Program-made: the position numbers and the translations under genes
Shown: positions 6,512 through 7,462 of the stretch, piece by piece
Layout of the letters: every line of letters begins with the position of its first letter
Numbering within the stretch: position 1 is the first letter of the stretch
NCBI GenBank assembly: GCA_948902155.1
Contig: CAQVQZ010000111.1
Span: 1 to 7,462 of the forward strand
Length of the DNA: 7,462 nucleotides
Reading direction: 5' to 3'
DNA from: an uncultured Oscillibacter sp.
GTDB taxonomy: Bacteria; Bacillota_A; Clostridia; Oscillospirales; Oscillospiraceae
The notes under the pieces: model-generated
Database searches by the model: none
Told to the model about the DNA's origin: nothing
Seen by the model: only the letters and a program-made list of their open reading frames with translations

Positions 6512-6604
6512 TTATGTCGTTTCAGCCGTGTTGAGTATATGGGTCCAAGTCCGGCAAATACGCCGCTGCGCTGTTTTCCGCCATCGCTTCGTGTAAAGCT
6601 TCAT
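6512..6604 (-). CDS. Putative 30-residue small ORF with two Trp codons, between T-box and trpX
   Basis: A 30-codon frame starts at the ATG at 6604 with a strong AAGGAG (6614-6619) 9 bases upstream, and stops at 6512, 26 bases before the trpX start. It begins MKLYTKRWRK and has Trp at positions 8 and 20; it is basic, with no signal peptide or membrane segment. It lies beyond the T-box terminator, so it would be made only when the T-box allows readthrough. Possible roles are a leader peptide, a device that brings ribosomes to trpX, or nothing. The two Trp codons are not adjacent and I see no terminator hairpin after it, so classic ribosome-stalling attenuation is not clearly supported. I do not recognise the peptide. 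Confidence 0.4.
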   Translation of the reverse strand: MKLYTKRWRKTAQRRICRTWTHILNTAETT

Positions 6605-6630
6605 GGGGATCGTCTCCTTCCTGGAAAACC

Positions 6631-6665
6631 AAAATAAAAAAGCCCTGTCCCTTCTTTGGGACAAG
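6631..6665 (-). terminator. T-box regulated terminator
   Basis: On the minus strand CTTGTCCC (6658-6665) pairs with GGGACAGG (6644-6651), with one G-U pair, around a 6-base AAAGAA loop. GGGACAGG is followed by GC and then TTTTTTATTTT (6631-6641). The CCCAA at 6656-6660 can instead pair with TTGGG at 6686-6690, just before the T-box core. This is the alternative antiterminator pairing. Confidence 0.9.
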
Positions 6666-6911
6666 ACTTCCATCCTGCGGTACCACCCAAGTTGACGCGT
6701 ATGCGCCCGCTCGTCTCGCGCACGTTCGCTCATGCGCGCCGCGCTGGTAACGGGTGCGGTCCCCGTCGGCCGCTACTGAGCCCCATGGCCGTTCGCTCCG
6801 CCCTCGCGAGTCCATTCACGAAAACGCGTCCTGCCGCGATCCCACCCTCCGCGGCTCTCTGAGAGGCTACCTTTTCCGCTACTTCTCTCGCTCATAGGTT
6901 TTCCTTGATTG
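6631..6911 (-). promoter_or_regulatory. Tryptophan-specific T-box riboswitch (leader RNA)
   Basis: The leader runs about 280 bases from the predicted start near 6911. Stem I closes with GCGAG (6887-6891) against CTCGC (6806-6810). The specifier loop holds an AGTA motif on the 5' side and GAATGGA on the 3' side, giving a UGG (Trp) specifier at 6812-6814 followed by the expected purine. The distal arm shows AGAGAGCC and a 6-bp stem (6850-6855 with 6833-6838). The conserved T-box GGGTGGTACCGC is at 6677-6688. T-boxes bind a specific tRNA: uncharged tRNA fills the TGGN bulge, stabilises the antiterminator and lets transcription continue. This leader should therefore switch on the trpX-FAH-trpY-trpZ operon when tRNA-Trp is uncharged, i.e. 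when tryptophan is scarce. Identity as a T-box is near certain; the Trp assignment comes from the aligned specifier position and the transporter type downstream. Confidence 0.93.
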
Positions 6912-6917
6912 CTTTGC

Positions 6918-6946
6918 ATTATACGCAGTGGAGAGACAAATGTCAA
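6918..6946 (-). promoter_or_regulatory. Consensus sigma-A promoter of the T-box operon
   Basis: On the minus strand, TTGACA (6941-6946) and TATAAT (6918-6923) are both perfect consensus, with a 17-base spacer. The predicted start is near 6911. Such a strong promoter fits control by attenuation in the leader. Confidence 0.93.
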
Positions 6947-6976
6947 CCGTCAATTTTCACAAAATCGCTTTAAAGC

Positions 6977-7023
6977 AAAAAAGAAACGGAAAGCCATGCG
7001 GGCCGGCGCAGCGTCCGGCCCGC
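6977..7023 (-). terminator. Probable terminator of the upstream ABC operon
   Basis: A perfect 9-bp stem GCGGGCCGG (6998-7006) with its complement (7015-7023) and an 8-base loop is followed on the minus strand by a T-rich stretch ending in TTTTTT (6977-6982). The T-run is separated from the stem by some 15 bases, which is looser than a standard intrinsic terminator. It lies about 170 bases after the stop codon of the right-edge ATPase and just upstream of the next promoter. Confidence 0.5.
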
Positions 7024-7045
7024 AGTTTCCGCAATATCAGAGTCT

Positions 7046-7189
7046 GTTGGCATAAGCCAAATATGGGGATATTCGAGAAGGTTTTAGCCGGGTGCAAGGC
7101 GGAAAACCCGCAGGCGCGCTGACGCGCGCCAAACGCGGATGCCGCTGCGAACGGCAAATTTTGCCGGACAGGCATGGGCTTAAGGAAAC
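7046..7189. repeat. Palindrome-rich intergenic block, possible dispersed repeat
   Basis: The ends 7046-7058 and 7177-7189 are imperfect inverted copies (GTTGGCATAAGCC against GTTTCCTTAAGCC, 10 of 13 matching). Inside are GGCGCGC (7113-7119) with GCGCGCC (7124-7130), GGTTTT (7080-7085) with AAAACC (7103-7108), and the palindrome CGGCAAATTTTGCCG near 7151-7165. It has no plausible gene. It resembles a folded, non-autonomous repeat at the 3' end of the ATPase gene, but with only one copy in view this is a suggestion. Confidence 0.35.
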
Positions 7190-7193
7190 GGGT

Positions 7194-7462
7194 CTACGAT
7201 AAAAGCAGCTTGTCGTCCGCCTCGTCGCTTCCGCTGGCCTTGTTGAAGAGCTCCAGGAGCTGGGGCACGGTCAGCTTTTTCTTCTCCTCGCCGGAGACGT
7301 CGACAACGATTTTTCCGTCGTACATCATAATCAGCCGGTTTCCGTGCTGGATGGCGTCTTTCATGTTGTGGGTGACCATCATGGTGGTGAGGCGGCTCTC
7401 CTCCACGATGCGGTCCGACAGCTCCAGCACCTTGGCCGCCGTCTTGGGGTCCAGGGCGGCGG
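7194..7462 (-). CDS. ABC transporter ATP-binding protein, C-terminal part (start outside window)
   Basis: The last 88 codons are present; the 5' part lies beyond the right edge. It begins in the D-loop (AALDPKTA) and includes the H-loop histidine in MMVTHNMKDAI, followed by GNRLIMMYDGKIVVD and a GEEKKKL segment. Walker A, Q-loop and signature are outside the window. It matches the ATPase at 2847-3620 in nearly every motif of this region (AALDPKTA, MVTHN, G.R..MM..G..V.D..GEEK, and the L..LFN/MFN end), so it is a paralogue from the same transporter subfamily. It probably ends an upstream binding protein/permease/ATPase operon. An internal GTG at 7430 lies after the D-loop and is not the real start. 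Confidence 0.88.
   Translation of the reverse strand, partial: AALDPKTAAKVLELSDRIVEESRLTTMMVTHNMKDAIQHGNRLIMMYDGKIVVDVSGEEKKKLTVPQLLELFNKASGSDEADDKLLLS

Noticed and set aside
4575..6596. A 673-codon open frame on the plus strand, the longest in the window
   Set aside because: It runs antisense through the FAH and TrpX genes, both of which have clear motifs and ribosome binding sites, and even enters the T-box leader region. Its sequence is Gly/His/Val-rich shadow coding typical of high-GC DNA.
6605..6815. Open frames running through the T-box leader
   Set aside because: They translate structured RNA, have no ribosome binding site at their starts, and are explained by the riboswitch. Only the short frame starting at 6604 has a plausible start signal.
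7037..7193. CRISPR array or integron attachment site in the palindromic block
   Set aside because: There are no evenly spaced direct repeats, and no recombinase or cassette gene is in view.

Overview
The window is about 65% GC. It shows a Firmicutes-type toolkit: strong AAGGAG ribosome binding sites, sigma-A promoters with 17-bp spacers, a T-box riboswitch, lipoprotein signal peptides and S-layer homology (SLH) domains. This combination suggests a high-GC member of the Oscillospiraceae (clostridial cluster IV, Flavonifractor/Oscillibacter-like). That placement is inference; there is no rRNA or marker gene here. All genes I support lie on the minus strand, so the window reads biologically from right to left.

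Right edge (7462 to about 6950): the C-terminal end of an ABC-transporter ATPase, then a palindrome-rich non-coding block and a probable terminator. Next (6946 to 6631) comes a consensus promoter (TTGACA, 17 bp, TATAAT) and a complete T-box leader. The T-box has a UGG (tryptophan) codon at the expected specifier position, the GGGTGGTACCGC core, mutually exclusive antiterminator and terminator pairings, and a T-tract. Behind it is a 30-codon small ORF with its own strong ribosome binding site and two Trp codons. Then follows a four-gene operon: lipoprotein substrate-binding protein (TrpX/ABC_sub_bind type), fumarylacetoacetate hydrolase (FAH)-family enzyme, LivH/BPD_transp_2-type permease, and ATPase. 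It ends at a strong terminator at 2766-2797. The T-box, binding protein, permease and ATPase together match the known layout of TrpXYZ-type tryptophan transporters. The FAH enzyme inside the operon is the unusual part. The partial ATPase at the right edge is a close relative, so two such transporter operons probably stand in tandem.

Middle-left (2586 to 691): a single-gene unit with its own promoter, a secreted GH18 chitinase-like enzyme with three C-terminal SLH repeats, and a 14-bp-stem terminator.

Left (675 to 1): a 165-bp element with terminal inverted repeats ending in TA, resembling a MITE. Beyond it is a promoter whose transcript would begin with a long stem-loop. That promoter drives a lipoprotein with an acidic Pro/Glu linker and the start of a barnase-type ribonuclease domain, cut off by the window edge.
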